DNA from: Pseudomonadota bacterium
GTDB taxonomy: Bacteria; Pseudomonadota; Alphaproteobacteria; Rhizobiales; JAKPQE01
Reading direction: 5' to 3'
Assembly (NCBI GenBank): GCA_029572955.1
Contig: JAKPQE010000113.1
Span: 1-64,000, forward strand
DNA: 64,000 nt
Numbering within the stretch: the stretch's first letter is position 1; each line of letters begins with the position of its first letter. Positions 15,608 to 24,683 of this stretch are shown here, one piece after another. The notes beneath the pieces are model-generated. The model worked only from the letters and a program-made list of their open reading frames with translations, was not told where the DNA came from and searched no databases. The translations under genes were made by a program, and so were the position numbers.

Positions 15608-16473
15608 CAGTAGGTTCCACCGTCAAACGCAATGCCGTTGATGGTGCCGCCGGTGATCGCAACTGCTCCTGCACTCTGAGTTGCCATTGATCCCAGCCCA
15701 AGGTTGGTGCGGGCGGTGCTCGCCGACTGCAGATCACTCAGGTTCGAGGTCTTGGTGAGCTTAGTGGCGATGCTGGTGGAGATGGTCGTGGCAAAGTTCG
15801 GATCATCGCCAAGAGCAGCAGCAATCTCATTGAGGCTGTCAAGAGTGCCGGGAGCCGCATCGATGAGCGCAGCGATGGCCTGCGCCACAAACTGGGTGGT
15901 GGCGATCTTGGTGGTGCTGTCTCCCGCCGTCTGGGTGGGGGCGGTAGGAAGGCCCGTCAGTGCAGGCGAGGCCAGGGGGGCCTTGGCGGCGAGAGCCGTG
16001 TCGAGCCCCGTCACCTCGGAGGTCGCATGGGTGTGCGCCGTTGGCGCGAATGTGGTCGGCTTTCCAGTGATCCCGGTCCAAGCCACCGCGTCGGCGCTTT
16101 CAGCGCTATCGACCTTACCGTTGTTGTTCGTGTCGTAGACTGACTTCAGCATGTCTCCGGAGGCTAGACCGGAGATAGCCGCATCCATTTGAGATTTGCG
16201 CACAAGGTCGGTGCTGGCAGAGGCATCCTGACTGGATGATGGAACTGTGGAGAAAGTCTTCTTCCCCCCAACGGTCTGAGCCGTAGAGCGATCTGTGAAT
16301 GCACCAGTGCCGCCCAGAGGGACAATGGACGTGGCATTACCACCACCATCATCGCCTTTGCCAATGTAAAGAGTGTCGTCCACTGCGTTGTGAGCGAGCT
16401 CTCCCGTTGCCAGGGCAGATGGGGCGCCAGCCAGCCCGGAAGTGCGGCGCTTGATGCGCAAAACATTCGCCAT
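15607..16473 (-). CDS. Tail fibre protein with repeated shaft motif
   Basis: 288 aa. The start NVLRIKRRTSGLAGAPSALA with GELAHN is the same fibre N-terminal motif as in the next gene. The middle contains IDAAPGTLDSLNEIAAALGD followed by PNFATT, the widespread phage-fibre repeat that forms the trimeric shaft. It ends TMATQ-like into a GTINGIAFDGGTY tail that often anchors the distal tip. It lacks the tip module of its neighbour, so the two genes may together form one fibre. Confidence 0.8.
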   Translation of the reverse strand: MANVLRIKRRTSGLAGAPSALATGELAHNAVDDTLYIGKGDDGGGNATSIVPLGGTGAFTDRSTAQTVGGKKTFSTVPSSSQDASASTDLVRKSQMDAAISGLASGDMLKSVYDTNNNGKVDSAESADAVAWTGITGKPTTFAPTAHTHATSEVTGLDTALAAKAPLASPALTGLPTAPTQTAGDSTTKIATTQFVAQAIAALIDAAPGTLDSLNEIAAALGDDPNFATTISTSIATKLTKTSNLSDLQSASTARTNLGLGSMATQSAGAVAITGGTINGIAFDGGTY

Positions 16474-16487
16474 GGTCTAGGTCTCCT

Positions 16488-16691
16488 TCAGAAATTCCCG
16501 CCGTCCACAGGCGTGCCATTCTCGATTGATCCGGGAGCGCCAGGAGGCCCTTGCTCGCCCGTTTCCCCCTTTTCGCCAGGGCGGCCCTGCGGCCCCGGCG
16601 CAACCACATCAAGGCGCACAGGTGCAGCCTGCGTCATGGTCACTATCGTTGATGGGGGTGGGAAGACGACGATACCGTCCAGATCAGCCAT
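16488..16691 (-). CDS. Small collagen-like tail protein
   Basis: 67 aa. After 30 ordinary residues there are about eight Gly-X-Y triplets (GPQGRPGEKGETGEQGPPG), then ENGTPVDGGNF. Such short collagen-like segments trimerise fibre shafts or collars. Its start overlaps the end of the upstream gene by 8 bases in a run of fibre genes. Confidence 0.7.
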   Translation of the reverse strand: MADLDGIVVFPPPSTIVTMTQAAPVRLDVVAPGPQGRPGEKGETGEQGPPGAPGSIENGTPVDGGNF

Positions 16692-17040
16692 CGCGACGCC
16701 TCGTTACCGGCAAAATAACTGGGACTTGTAACCTGAACCCTAGATGAGCATCTGGATCGAGATCGACCCGAACAAAATCCAGTGTCACTGTCCCGATCGG
16801 CCAGTTTACCGTCGTTGCTCCGTCGAAAACCAGGGTAACGGTGTTTGATTCAGCAACATCAACACCATTGCCAGTAGACAACGTCACGAGTGGAGTAGCG
16901 TCACTCACCGACCGCTTAACATCTACTTCGTAAAGACCATCTGTTGCAAAGTAGATGTCTTCCGACTCGACGATCAACCGAATTCTCGTAGTGTATCCTA
17001 CGACAATTGGCTGCCCTGCATGGGACGTGCGACATGCCAT
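16684..17040 (-). CDS. Hypothetical tail-associated beta-rich protein
   Basis: 118 aa, no family recognised. The sequence alternates hydrophobic and polar residues (TRIRLIVESEDIYFATDGLYEVDV, NTVTLVFDGATTVNWPIGTVTLDFV), as expected of a beta-sandwich. It is placed between the DUF4376 gene and the collagen-like gene, so a role in fibre structure or attachment is inferred from position only. Confidence 0.65.
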   Translation of the reverse strand: MACRTSHAGQPIVVGYTTRIRLIVESEDIYFATDGLYEVDVKRSVSDATPLVTLSTGNGVDVAESNTVTLVFDGATTVNWPIGTVTLDFVRVDLDPDAHLGFRLQVPVILPVTRRRDG

Positions 17041-17096
17041 CGATCATGCTCCATCAACGACTCCACCGTCGAGGCCGACGGTGGAAAAGGCTCACG

Positions 17097-17594
17097 TCAT
17101 TGCCAATAGCCGTCGTCGGCAAAGCTGTCCGGGATGGGCACCATCGCCTGCATCGCGAAGCTCGCTGCGAATATCGCCTGGCGAAATGCCGCCGCAGCAA
17201 TCACCACCATCTGCCACTCATCGGCCGTCACCGTGACAGGTCCGGTATCGGTAACGATATTGATGCCAGTCTGGCCCTGGCCAGCAGCGATGAGCGCCGA
17301 GGCATACTTCGTCACCTCGTCCCAACCTGCCATATCGACGTCCGTAGTACCGATGCGGTGCACGCCGCGCGGGTCTCCAAAATCGTAATCGAAACCAGCC
17401 GCTAGACGGCGCCGGCGCTCGGCAATGATGTCGTCCTCGGTCTTGGCCCGCGGCGGCGGCGGAGAGAACGCACCACTCGCATAGCGATGACCAGCGAACA
17501 CATCGTCCGGCACCTCCATCCATCCATCCATGTTGGCCGGCTCGACGAGCGACACAACGACGACCTCGCTATCGATAATCTGCACGTATTTCAT
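17097..17594 (-). CDS. DUF4376-type tail fibre accessory protein
   Basis: 165 aa. The EDDIIAERRRRLAAGFDYDF segment and the following GVHRIGTTDVDMAGWDEVTK match the DUF4376 domain found beside phage tail fibres, often as a chaperone or fibre-associated part. The N-terminal 50 residues include a PPPPRAK linker. It sits directly after the second tip-bearing fibre gene. Confidence 0.75.
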   Translation of the reverse strand: MKYVQIIDSEVVVVSLVEPANMDGWMEVPDDVFAGHRYASGAFSPPPPRAKTEDDIIAERRRRLAAGFDYDFGDPRGVHRIGTTDVDMAGWDEVTKYASALIAAGQGQTGINIVTDTGPVTVTADEWQMVVIAAAAFRQAIFAASFAMQAMVPIPDSFADDGYWQ

Positions 17595-17597
17595 GGC

Positions 17598-18479
17598 TTA
17601 TGATCTCCAGAAGAGCACTTGCGTATATTGTTCAGTTCCGCCACCCGCCACAGACGACGTAATACCGAGGCCATTCGTTGCCTGCGATGTTTGCGTGTAG
17701 TATTCAATTCTATATGCAGTATTCGCGCTAACGCTAGTGCATCCAACCGAATAACATCCACCAGCGTATGCATACGACGCCGATGCTGAAATGCTTTTTA
17801 CAATTTCTGCGGCGGCAGTCACATTATACAGTCTCGTTCGAACTGCATCAGACTTGAAAAACGGCGAGCGCCAAACAATGAATCCGTCTACCGATGGCGT
17901 AAACTCATTGGAAGACAAGGAAATAACGCTATCGTCGTTACGCGCCAGCGTATTGAGGTCACGGGTGTGCCAAGCGCCAGAGGAACTTGACCCACCGGCT
18001 GTCCCGGCCGTCTTTTGGTCCTCAATGATCGCTGCCGGAATCCCGCCTCCACCAGTCGCTGCGACGGCCAGCAACTCCGTCACGGTGACCTTTTTCGCAT
18101 CTACCCCATCATGCACAGCGACAAGCTCTGTGCCGTCAAGGGTAGCGGCAGCCGTCAGCGCGGCGAAATTCTTGCCGAGGCGGGCAGTCAATGCGGTCGC
18201 CATCGTACCGGCGAAGTTGGCATCGTCACCGATGGATGCGGCCAACTCGTTGAGCGTGTCGAGAGTGGCTGGCGCGCTGTCGATCAAGGCCGACACGGCG
18301 TTAGAAACTGCGGCATCTATATCGTCACCGGTCACCAGCCCTTGGCTTTGCAGCCATGCCAGCAAGACCGCCGCCGAAATCGGCGATGGCACCGATGCGT
18401 CGCCATCCGCCGCGCCAAGCAACACCGCATTACCCCCAATAGATGGGAGCGGCGCAGCTCCTTTCAGATTAATCGACAT
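17598..18479 (-). CDS. Tail fibre protein with C-terminal tip module (copy 2)
   Basis: 293 aa. The shaft contains ALIDSAPATLDTLNELAASI with DDANFAGT, the same repeat as in the 15607-16473 gene. The C-terminal 140 residues share EDQKTAG, TRDLNTL, EFTPSVDGF, RLYNVT and AYRIEY with copy 3, so the two tips are close relatives, while shaft and N-terminus differ. The G+C content is lower than in the structural genes, which is usual for fibre genes that move between phages. Confidence 0.82.
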   Translation of the reverse strand: MSINLKGAAPLPSIGGNAVLLGAADGDASVPSPISAAVLLAWLQSQGLVTGDDIDAAVSNAVSALIDSAPATLDTLNELAASIGDDANFAGTMATALTARLGKNFAALTAAATLDGTELVAVHDGVDAKKVTVTELLAVAATGGGGIPAAIIEDQKTAGTAGGSSSSGAWHTRDLNTLARNDDSVISLSSNEFTPSVDGFIVWRSPFFKSDAVRTRLYNVTAAAEIVKSISASASYAYAGGCYSVGCTSVSANTAYRIEYYTQTSQATNGLGITSSVAGGGTEQYTQVLFWRS

Positions 18480-18489
18480 CGGCTATGCC

Positions 18490-19497
18490 TCACAGCGGCT
18501 TCTCTAGCGTCAGTTCCAGATAGGCGTCGACATGGTTGCCAGGGATAGAGTTGTCCTCGCCGGAAAGGCGAGAGCCTGACAGCTCTGCGTAGTGGTCGAG
18601 CCGAATTGTGCTCGGCGATGACAAAGTAAAACGTCCGATCAACTCTGAACTGGCCGAGCTGTCGGAACTGGCGTCCGGATGCGTATCCTGCGACGTGCCT
18701 GACGCGATCTCGGTCGCGCCGGTGACATTGTAGAGCCGGATATGATGGTGCCCGGCGTCGACGCAGACAGCCGCAGCGCGCGCGCGATAGATACCGGCCG
18801 GCAAGGAGATCTCGTAAGTCGAACCGTTGAGGCTGGCGCCAATCTGGTTAACGAGGATCGTGTTGAGATGCCGAGACGTGTACGCTTGGTCCGGTAGGAA
18901 ATAGGGCGACGACGAGCCGCCGCGCGATTCCTGCACCATAAGCACTGGTGCGGTAACGCCTAGGTCGAGGGCAGCCGCCGCAAGCCATGGCTCAAACCCA
19001 GATGCCGTCCGCCGCCAATCATCACCCGTATCGGAGGCTGTAATCAGCGTACTGAGCGGCACTGGGAAATCGAGCCAAGCATCGCCATCCCACACGACGA
19101 AACGATCTTCAAGACCCGCCCAATCCCCAGTCGCCGGAGCGCCAACCACATAGGCATCACCTTGGGCAGGCGTACCAGGCGGCGAGGTTTCGTCGATCGA
19201 CAACACCGCATATGCCGGCAGGCGGTACCACGCAGGCAGACCGCCCGTGGCCGCGAGAATAGCCTCCCACAACATGCGATCATTGGCGTTGTCGACTGCA
19301 ATACCGGCCTCCTTGATGACGGTGCGAACCTGCGCCAAAAGCCCATTGAGCCAATTAGCCGTGATTGGAGTCCCTGTGCCGGGCTGGTTGCCCTGGCACG
19401 CCTTGAACCACGTATCGTCAATCCCAAACGTCCGAGTGTCCGTGGGTCGAACAGTTACCGCATTGGCAATGACGCCAACGCCGAGGAGATCAGTCAT
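18490..19497 (-). CDS. Tail fibre protein with C-terminal tip module (copy 1)
   Basis: 335 aa, the most baseplate-proximal of the fibre genes. The N-terminal part (TWFKACQGNQPGTGTPITANWLN, AGIAVDNANDRMLWEAI) is a phage fibre attachment domain, followed by a stretch with AQGDAYVVG and WAGLEDRFVVWDGDAW reminiscent of DUF2793-type fibres. The C-terminus has the same tip plan as copies 2 and 3 (SRHLNTIL, LPAGIYRARA, RLYNVTGAT), but is more diverged. It follows the Mu gp48-like gene. Confidence 0.82.
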   Translation of the reverse strand: MTDLLGVGVIANAVTVRPTDTRTFGIDDTWFKACQGNQPGTGTPITANWLNGLLAQVRTVIKEAGIAVDNANDRMLWEAILAATGGLPAWYRLPAYAVLSIDETSPPGTPAQGDAYVVGAPATGDWAGLEDRFVVWDGDAWLDFPVPLSTLITASDTGDDWRRTASGFEPWLAAAALDLGVTAPVLMVQESRGGSSSPYFLPDQAYTSRHLNTILVNQIGASLNGSTYEISLPAGIYRARAAAVCVDAGHHHIRLYNVTGATEIASGTSQDTHPDASSDSSASSELIGRFTLSSPSTIRLDHYAELSGSRLSGEDNSIPGNHVDAYLELTLEKPL

Positions 19498-19515
19498 CGC
19501 AAACCTCGTTATTGC

Positions 19516-20226
19516 CTATTGCCAGACGAGCAATTCGGCGGCCCACATCAGTTTGTCCTCGCCCCACATCAACACGTTGGGTGCGGCATATGGCTCAATC
19601 ACCAGATCGAGATGGGCCTGCACGACGCGCCGCATGACGCATTCGAGACTGGAAAAATCAGGCGCGCAGCGCACCCGGTAACCGGCCTCGATGAGACCCG
19701 CTTCGGCCTGGATTTCCGACGGCGCGACATAGGCCGAGCTCGCCTCGAGATCGACGAGGATGACGAGCGTCCCCGCGATAAACGTCTCCCCCGCCACAGC
19801 GCAATCAGCCTCGGCGAGCCCCGCCTCGGCCCCACAGCCGCTATCAATACAGGTCACAGACCAGCCATGACGGGCCGCCACCTCGACGTAATATTCGCAA
19901 CGCGCCGAGCCGACGGCTCGGACCTTGTCGCAAAGGTCGGCATAGGGGTCGCAAGGGTCCGGCAGTCCGTAGTCGGAGGCCCAGAGATCGACCGTCTCGA
20001 CGGCCGTGCCGCAGTTGAATTCGGCCATCAGCGCGCAGATGCGCTCGTTGACGTATTCCGCCATCTCGGCGAGCGCCGACCAGAAGCCGTGCAGCACCGA
20101 GCCCGGCCAAGGGCCGCCATCATGGTTGCCCCAGGCCCGACCGCGCGGCAGCAGCATCAGAAGCCGTGGCAGGATCTCCGTCTTGGTCGGACAGCGGTCG
20201 AGGTCTTCGCCGGTCTCGCAGGTCAT
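19516..20226 (-). CDS. Tail protein, Mu gp48/YmfQ-like (DUF2313)
   Basis: 236 aa from ATG 20226 (an earlier in-frame ATG at 20238 is possible). The LLMLLPRGRAWGN start, VLHGFWSALAEMAEYVNERI and DLWASDYGLPDPCDP are hallmarks of the DUF2313 family, which forms the baseplate wedge tip in Mu-like myophages. It follows the baseplate J gene as in Mu. Its several cysteines (CIDSGCGAEAGLAEADC) are unusual for the family. Confidence 0.88.
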   Translation of the reverse strand: MTCETGEDLDRCPTKTEILPRLLMLLPRGRAWGNHDGGPWPGSVLHGFWSALAEMAEYVNERICALMAEFNCGTAVETVDLWASDYGLPDPCDPYADLCDKVRAVGSARCEYYVEVAARHGWSVTCIDSGCGAEAGLAEADCAVAGETFIAGTLVILVDLEASSAYVAPSEIQAEAGLIEAGYRVRCAPDFSSLECVMRRVVQAHLDLVIEPYAAPNVLMWGEDKLMWAAELLVWQ

Positions 20227-20230
20227 CGCG

Positions 20231-21340
20231 TCACGCAAAGGTCACGGTGCCGAGCACGGCGATCTCACCGGTTGCCAGCGGCACGTCCAATTCGGGCGCG
20301 ACGATGCCGTGACGCTCCTCGCCGGCCGCATTGGCCACCGCTTGCCAAAGCCACGACCGCGAGAATGTCTCGGGCGTCGCCAGAAAATCCATGCCGGCAT
20401 GCGGCGTAGCAATGCCCGCGACACGGCCAAGACGGTCGAAAGCATCGCGCAGCGAGGCAATGACCTCTTCCTCCACCGCCGTCGTCAACGGCTCGAGGCC
20501 AGAAATCGTCACGTCAATGACGTGCGCCACGGGAAACTCGACGGCGACATTGGCCCCCGACGGTTGCTTCGTGGCGATGTATGAGGCCACGCGCTGCGCC
20601 TCGGCCGGTGGCCCGAGCCCGTCGTCGTAGCGCTCGTCCATCAGCACAAACACCCGCACCGAGGCGAGCCCGAGCCCCATCGGCTCGACGAAAACGCGAG
20701 TGACCCCTGAAACCTCACGCGCCCAGCGCCAATAATCGGACGCTGCCCCAGCTTCCGGCGGAAACCGCTTGCGGAAGAGGATACGCGCGCGATAGCTCTC
20801 GACGTCCTCGACGTCCATGCCGGCCGCCATGCCGTCACTGCCGACCGCCACCGTCGCGCCCGTGCCGGAGACGCCGGAAACGAGGACGAGCGGCGTCCCG
20901 GCAAGAGCGTTGCCTCCGGCGCCGTCGCTGGTTGCAATCGCTGCGACCGTGACATCGCCGGCGCTCGCGCGGCTCGCGGCGGCAAGCGCCCGGTATTCGA
21001 CGCCATCCGCCCGCCGGAACAGGGCGCCGGAGGTGATCGACGCGCCGGCATCGCCGGCCGTCACGGTCACCGTGCCGATCGCCGGCTCGGCCGGCAGGCG
21101 CGGCATGCCATAGTCGGCACCCTGCAGCAAGAGGCCGTCGAGATCGGCGGTCACGGCGAACTGGCGCCGGGCAACGATGTCGAGCCGATCGAACAGCTCC
21201 TTCATCATGCCGCCAATGACCTTCGCCGTCGGGCCGATATTGTTCGGCCACAGCCAGGCATCGGCGCCGGGCAGATTGGCGCGGAAGGCCCGGCGGACCC
21301 GCTCGACGAGGCCGGAAAGCGTCTCGGAAAATGTCGTCAT
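20231..21340 (-). CDS. Baseplate protein J-like (Mu gp47)
   Basis: 369 aa from ATG 21340. It has the Baseplate_J layout: helical N-terminus (RVRRAFRANLPGADAW, LDGLLLQGADYGMPRLPA), a central beta domain (TVTVTAGDAGASITSGALFRR) and the C-terminal SYRARIL, ASDYWRWAREVSGVTRVFVEP segment. It builds the baseplate wedge. Overlapping ends with the gp46-like gene indicate translational coupling. Confidence 0.92.
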   Translation of the reverse strand: MTTFSETLSGLVERVRRAFRANLPGADAWLWPNNIGPTAKVIGGMMKELFDRLDIVARRQFAVTADLDGLLLQGADYGMPRLPAEPAIGTVTVTAGDAGASITSGALFRRADGVEYRALAAASRASAGDVTVAAIATSDGAGGNALAGTPLVLVSGVSGTGATVAVGSDGMAAGMDVEDVESYRARILFRKRFPPEAGAASDYWRWAREVSGVTRVFVEPMGLGLASVRVFVLMDERYDDGLGPPAEAQRVASYIATKQPSGANVAVEFPVAHVIDVTISGLEPLTTAVEEEVIASLRDAFDRLGRVAGIATPHAGMDFLATPETFSRSWLWQAVANAAGEERHGIVAPELDVPLATGEIAVLGTVTFA

Positions 21341-21882
21341 CGACCGACCTGTGCCCAAATGTTGTCAAACTTGCGGTCATAGACCAGCGACCCGTCGCGG
21401 CCGTAGAGCCGGACGACGAGATCGAGCCGGTCTTCTTCCGGTCGGGCCGTCGCGACCGCCTCGATTTTCGAGACCGCCTTCTGGTCGACGAGCGGCTGCA
21501 GCGCCTCGATCGCGAAGGCCTCGGCCCACATCGCCGTCTCTCCGTCGAGCGGCGCACGCTCGAGGAGCCACAGCAACGAGCCCAGCGGCGCCTCGCCGAG
21601 GTCGGCCCGCACGTCGACGGCATCGCCCCACCAGCCGCGCCGATCGCCATCGGCAAGCCAGGCGAGCGGATGGTCGGCCGGACAGCGCCGGTCGGTGAAA
21701 AGACAAAGGACAACCGCCGTTTCAAGCGCCGCCGTGGCCCGAAGCCCGCCGATATTGTCGGCCTCGTCGGCACCGGCCATCGCCCAGTCGCCGCGGCCTT
21801 CCTCGGTCGACCACACCGTATCCCAGAGGCCGACCCGTTCCGGATCGCATCCTTCCGTCTGGCGCAGGCGGATATCCGGCAT
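21337..21882 (-). CDS. Baseplate protein, Mu gp46-like
   Basis: 181 aa from ATG 21882. Features of the GP46 family are LETAVVLCLFTDRRCPADHPLAW and DRRGWWGDAVDVRADLGE, where the WWGD motif is diagnostic, and a C-terminal beta region. It is the wedge component homologous to gp25 in other contractile tails. Its start abuts the stop of the baseplate V gene. Confidence 0.9.
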   Translation of the reverse strand: MPDIRLRQTEGCDPERVGLWDTVWSTEEGRGDWAMAGADEADNIGGLRATAALETAVVLCLFTDRRCPADHPLAWLADGDRRGWWGDAVDVRADLGEAPLGSLLWLLERAPLDGETAMWAEAFAIEALQPLVDQKAVSKIEAVATARPEEDRLDLVVRLYGRDGSLVYDRKFDNIWAQVGR

Positions 21883-22418
21883 CAGTCGACCCTCGCCCAC
21901 ACCACGTTGCTGAGACCGCCCTCGGTCATCACCCGATAAGGCGCCTCCTCATCCGGCGACAGTACGCCGAGATCGATGCGATGCGGGCGCACGCGAGTAA
22001 AGCGCGCGTCAGCGGCGGACGACACCACCTCGGCGTTGCCCTTGACCGTCACCTTCGGCGCGTTCGAGATCGTGACAGGCTTGCCGCCGGCATCCCATTC
22101 GGTGCCGTCCGGGAAGAATTTCAGCGCCTTGCCGTGCGCGTCATAGAGCACCGTGCCCCCCGGCGGCGTCTGCCGCGGCCGGTGGTCGGCATGCTCGAGT
22201 CCGAGGAGCACCGCCCGATCCGACCGCCCGCCGAGATCGGCGATGATCCCGTGCGCACCAGCCGGCGGCACGGCCGAGAGGCCGAACGACTGGATACGGT
22301 GCACGCCGCGCGGCTTGTCGCCGACGAGACCACGCAGGTCGACGAGTTGATGCGCGCCATCGTCGGCAAGCGCCTCGAGCGTCGCGCGGCGCAGCATCGC
22401 ATCGAACCTACTCGGCAT
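21882..22418 (-). CDS. Baseplate assembly protein V (Mu gp45-like spike)
   Basis: 178 aa from ATG 22418. The core VQSFG-like segment (HRIQSFGLSAVPPAGA) followed by ALVLGLEH-like LLGLEHADHRP and TVLYDAHGKALKF is typical of gp45, which forms the membrane-piercing trimeric spike. The family's C-terminal His cluster that binds iron is not obvious here: HRPRQ occurs only in the body. It lies between the hub and gp46-like genes. Confidence 0.88.
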   Translation of the reverse strand: MPSRFDAMLRRATLEALADDGAHQLVDLRGLVGDKPRGVHRIQSFGLSAVPPAGAHGIIADLGGRSDRAVLLGLEHADHRPRQTPPGGTVLYDAHGKALKFFPDGTEWDAGGKPVTISNAPKVTVKGNAEVVSSAADARFTRVRPHRIDLGVLSPDEEAPYRVMTEGGLSNVVWARVD

Positions 22419-23472
22419 CGCTCGCGTCCATTTCCCAGGCCTCGCCAGACTTGTCGGCCCGCCCGGACTTGCCGCCATGGGCGCGCGGGTCGACAAGCGA
22501 CAGCGCCGAGGTCGAGCCGGTCGCCTGCGGCCCTTGGCGCCAGGCGACGGACGAAATCCGCATTTTTTGCTCGAGCATCAGGAACGGCGAATAGACCGGC
22601 ACCAGCGCGCCGGGGCGCCACAGCGCGCCGGAAGAATCGCGGAACCCCTGCAGCGTAACCGAAGCGGTCAACCCCGCGCCGGCCGAACGGTCGCGCTCTT
22701 GGCGAGCCCGCTTCCTCGCCCGTGGCCGGCTGGTGTCGTCCTCGTTGACGATGAGACGCGGCCGGTGGCGCTTGACGAACCGGTCGCGCGCCACCGCCTC
22801 GATCTGCAGATCCTCGTCGGTCACCCCGACCGGGCGCTGGCCGCGCACCCGCGTCTCGGAATACCGTTTCGACCAGTCGTGCGTCGCGGTGCCGATCTTG
22901 AAGTCGCGACCCTCGACGATCTCGCCGGCCATCTCGTCATCGTCGGCGCCGACGATCTCGAGGCCGCCATCGGCGGCGCCGCGCATCGTCGCGCCCTGCG
23001 AGCGCAGCATCTTGTCGGCCGCCGCGAATATCGTCTCGCCCGGCGTGATCTGGTAGTCGACCGGATCGAGCTTGACCTTGACCCGGATATCGACGTCGAA
23101 CTTCTCGGCGAGCTTCTTGATGATCGCATCCGGCGGCATCTGCTTGAAACAGCCGGTCTCGTCGAGCGCCGAACAGTCGACGAGGTCGGCCGACTTCGAC
23201 CGACCGGATATTGTGATATCGGCGGCTTTCTCGCCGAGCCGCGGCACGAACTTGTCGGTATATCCGGCGCAAAGCAGGTCGCCGTTCGATTTCACCTCGA
23301 CGAGCTTGCCCGGTGCAAACACCCAAGCGAGCGCCTTGGTGCCGATTTCGGCAGCGCAGGCCAGCGTGAACGAGCGCGCCGCCTCGTCTTCCCCGGCGGT
23401 CGCCGCCATCGAATCCCAGGCCGAGAAAATCTGCCCGTCCGTCGTGACCGTCACCACCTCGATCGATGTCAT
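22408..23472 (-). CDS. Baseplate hub protein (Mu gp44/P-like)
   Basis: 354 aa. The LVEVKSNGDLLCAGYTDK and ITISGRSKSADLVDCSA stretches mark the phage late control D/gp44 hub family. These form the trimeric hub below the tail tube. A basic internal loop (RPRARKRARQERDR) lies about residue 245. The C-terminus overlaps the next gene by 11 bases. Confidence 0.88.
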   Translation of the reverse strand: MTSIEVVTVTTDGQIFSAWDSMAATAGEDEAARSFTLACAAEIGTKALAWVFAPGKLVEVKSNGDLLCAGYTDKFVPRLGEKAADITISGRSKSADLVDCSALDETGCFKQMPPDAIIKKLAEKFDVDIRVKVKLDPVDYQITPGETIFAAADKMLRSQGATMRGAADGGLEIVGADDDEMAGEIVEGRDFKIGTATHDWSKRYSETRVRGQRPVGVTDEDLQIEAVARDRFVKRHRPRLIVNEDDTSRPRARKRARQERDRSAGAGLTASVTLQGFRDSSGALWRPGALVPVYSPFLMLEQKMRISSVAWRQGPQATGSTSALSLVDPRAHGGKSGRADKSGEAWEMDASDAE

Positions 23473-24683
23473 GTGGCGAGGGCCTCGAAGGTGAGCGGCA
23501 TGAACTGCGGATGCTTGACCCGGTTGCGGGTGACGAGCTCGTCGGCCCGCGTCGGATCCTCATAGAGTTGCCAGGCCATGACGATCGCCGGCATTTCGGT
23601 CGCGGCCTCGACGGTCATCACCGGGGCCGCATCGATGACGACCCGCGACAGATGGTCGATCACCCGGCCGCGCGCCTCGTCGAGCGCCCGATAAAGGGCG
23701 GCATCGAGCGCCCCGTCGCAGCGGCCCATCTCGGCTTCGAAACGCTCGGCCGCGGCAGCGCGGGCAGCGATCGCCTCGCGCCGGCTCGGATAGTCGGCAA
23801 GGACCAGCGCTTCCGCATAGGCCGTCAGGGCCGCAAGCCGCGCAAGCCGCGCCATCTCGGCAACGTTGCCATCGGCGAGATGGGCGAGAACCGTGCGCCG
23901 CGCCGGGAACGTCGGGACGTCGGCATCGGCCAGCGCCGCGAACACCACGACCGCCGCCGCCGGCACCATGCCCTCGCCGAGCGCACGGGCGATCGACACG
24001 ACCCGCTCCGGCAGGCTCGCGGCAAGTCCGGCTCCTGCCGTGACAAGCGCGGGGATATCGGCGACCGCAAGGTCGAGCGCCGTCCTCGCCGCGGCCGAGG
24101 CCTCGACCGCCACCGCCTCGCTGGAGCGAACGGCCTCGAGCCCGGCAAAGGCGTTGGTGACACCGTCGCGGACACTTGCGGCGACGAAATCGGCCATGCC
24201 CTTGACGCGGGTCGAGGCGAGCACCGTCGTCACGATCGTTGCGGCAAGGCTCTCGGCCGCATCGAGGGCGCGCGACGCGAACGCCGTCGAGGAAACGAGC
24301 GCCGCCGGGGCGCCCTCGCGCACGAAGACGATATCGATGACGACGCGGCCGAGTTCATCCTTTTGGAACTTTCGATCGAACTCTTCGCAGCGGACCGTGA
24401 GCGAACCCTTGTCGGGAAGCACCAGCACCCCGGCGCCGCGCTGGTCGAGGGCGGCAACGAGCGCTGCGGCCTCGGCATCGGCCGTATCGCCGCCGAGATA
24501 GGCGGTGACACTGTAGCGCCGCGCCGACGATCCGAGGTCTTCGACGAACGGCGCGTCACGCATCGGGAATTCGTGGACGTCGAGGCGCCGGCCGCCCTTT
24601 TCCGAATCCTCACTGACCCAGAACGGCCGGCCCCGAAACGAGGCCCGCCACAGCGTCGCCATCCAGTTGCGGCAATCGCTCAT
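23469..24683 (-). CDS. DNA circularisation protein N-terminal domain family (Mu gp43-like tail protein)
   Basis: 404 aa. WMATLWRASFRGRPFWVSEDSEKGGRRLDVHEFP is a clear start of the DNA_circ_N family, and VTAYLGGDTADAEAAALVAALDQ continues it. Despite its name, the Mu homologue is a tail or baseplate component. The last 250 residues are alanine-rich helices. It overlaps the tape-measure gene end by 4 bases. Confidence 0.9.
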   Translation of the reverse strand: MSDCRNWMATLWRASFRGRPFWVSEDSEKGGRRLDVHEFPMRDAPFVEDLGSSARRYSVTAYLGGDTADAEAAALVAALDQRGAGVLVLPDKGSLTVRCEEFDRKFQKDELGRVVIDIVFVREGAPAALVSSTAFASRALDAAESLAATIVTTVLASTRVKGMADFVAASVRDGVTNAFAGLEAVRSSEAVAVEASAAARTALDLAVADIPALVTAGAGLAASLPERVVSIARALGEGMVPAAAVVVFAALADADVPTFPARRTVLAHLADGNVAEMARLARLAALTAYAEALVLADYPSRREAIAARAAAAERFEAEMGRCDGALDAALYRALDEARGRVIDHLSRVVIDAAPVMTVEAATEMPAIVMAWQLYEDPTRADELVTRNRVKHPQFMPLTFEALAT

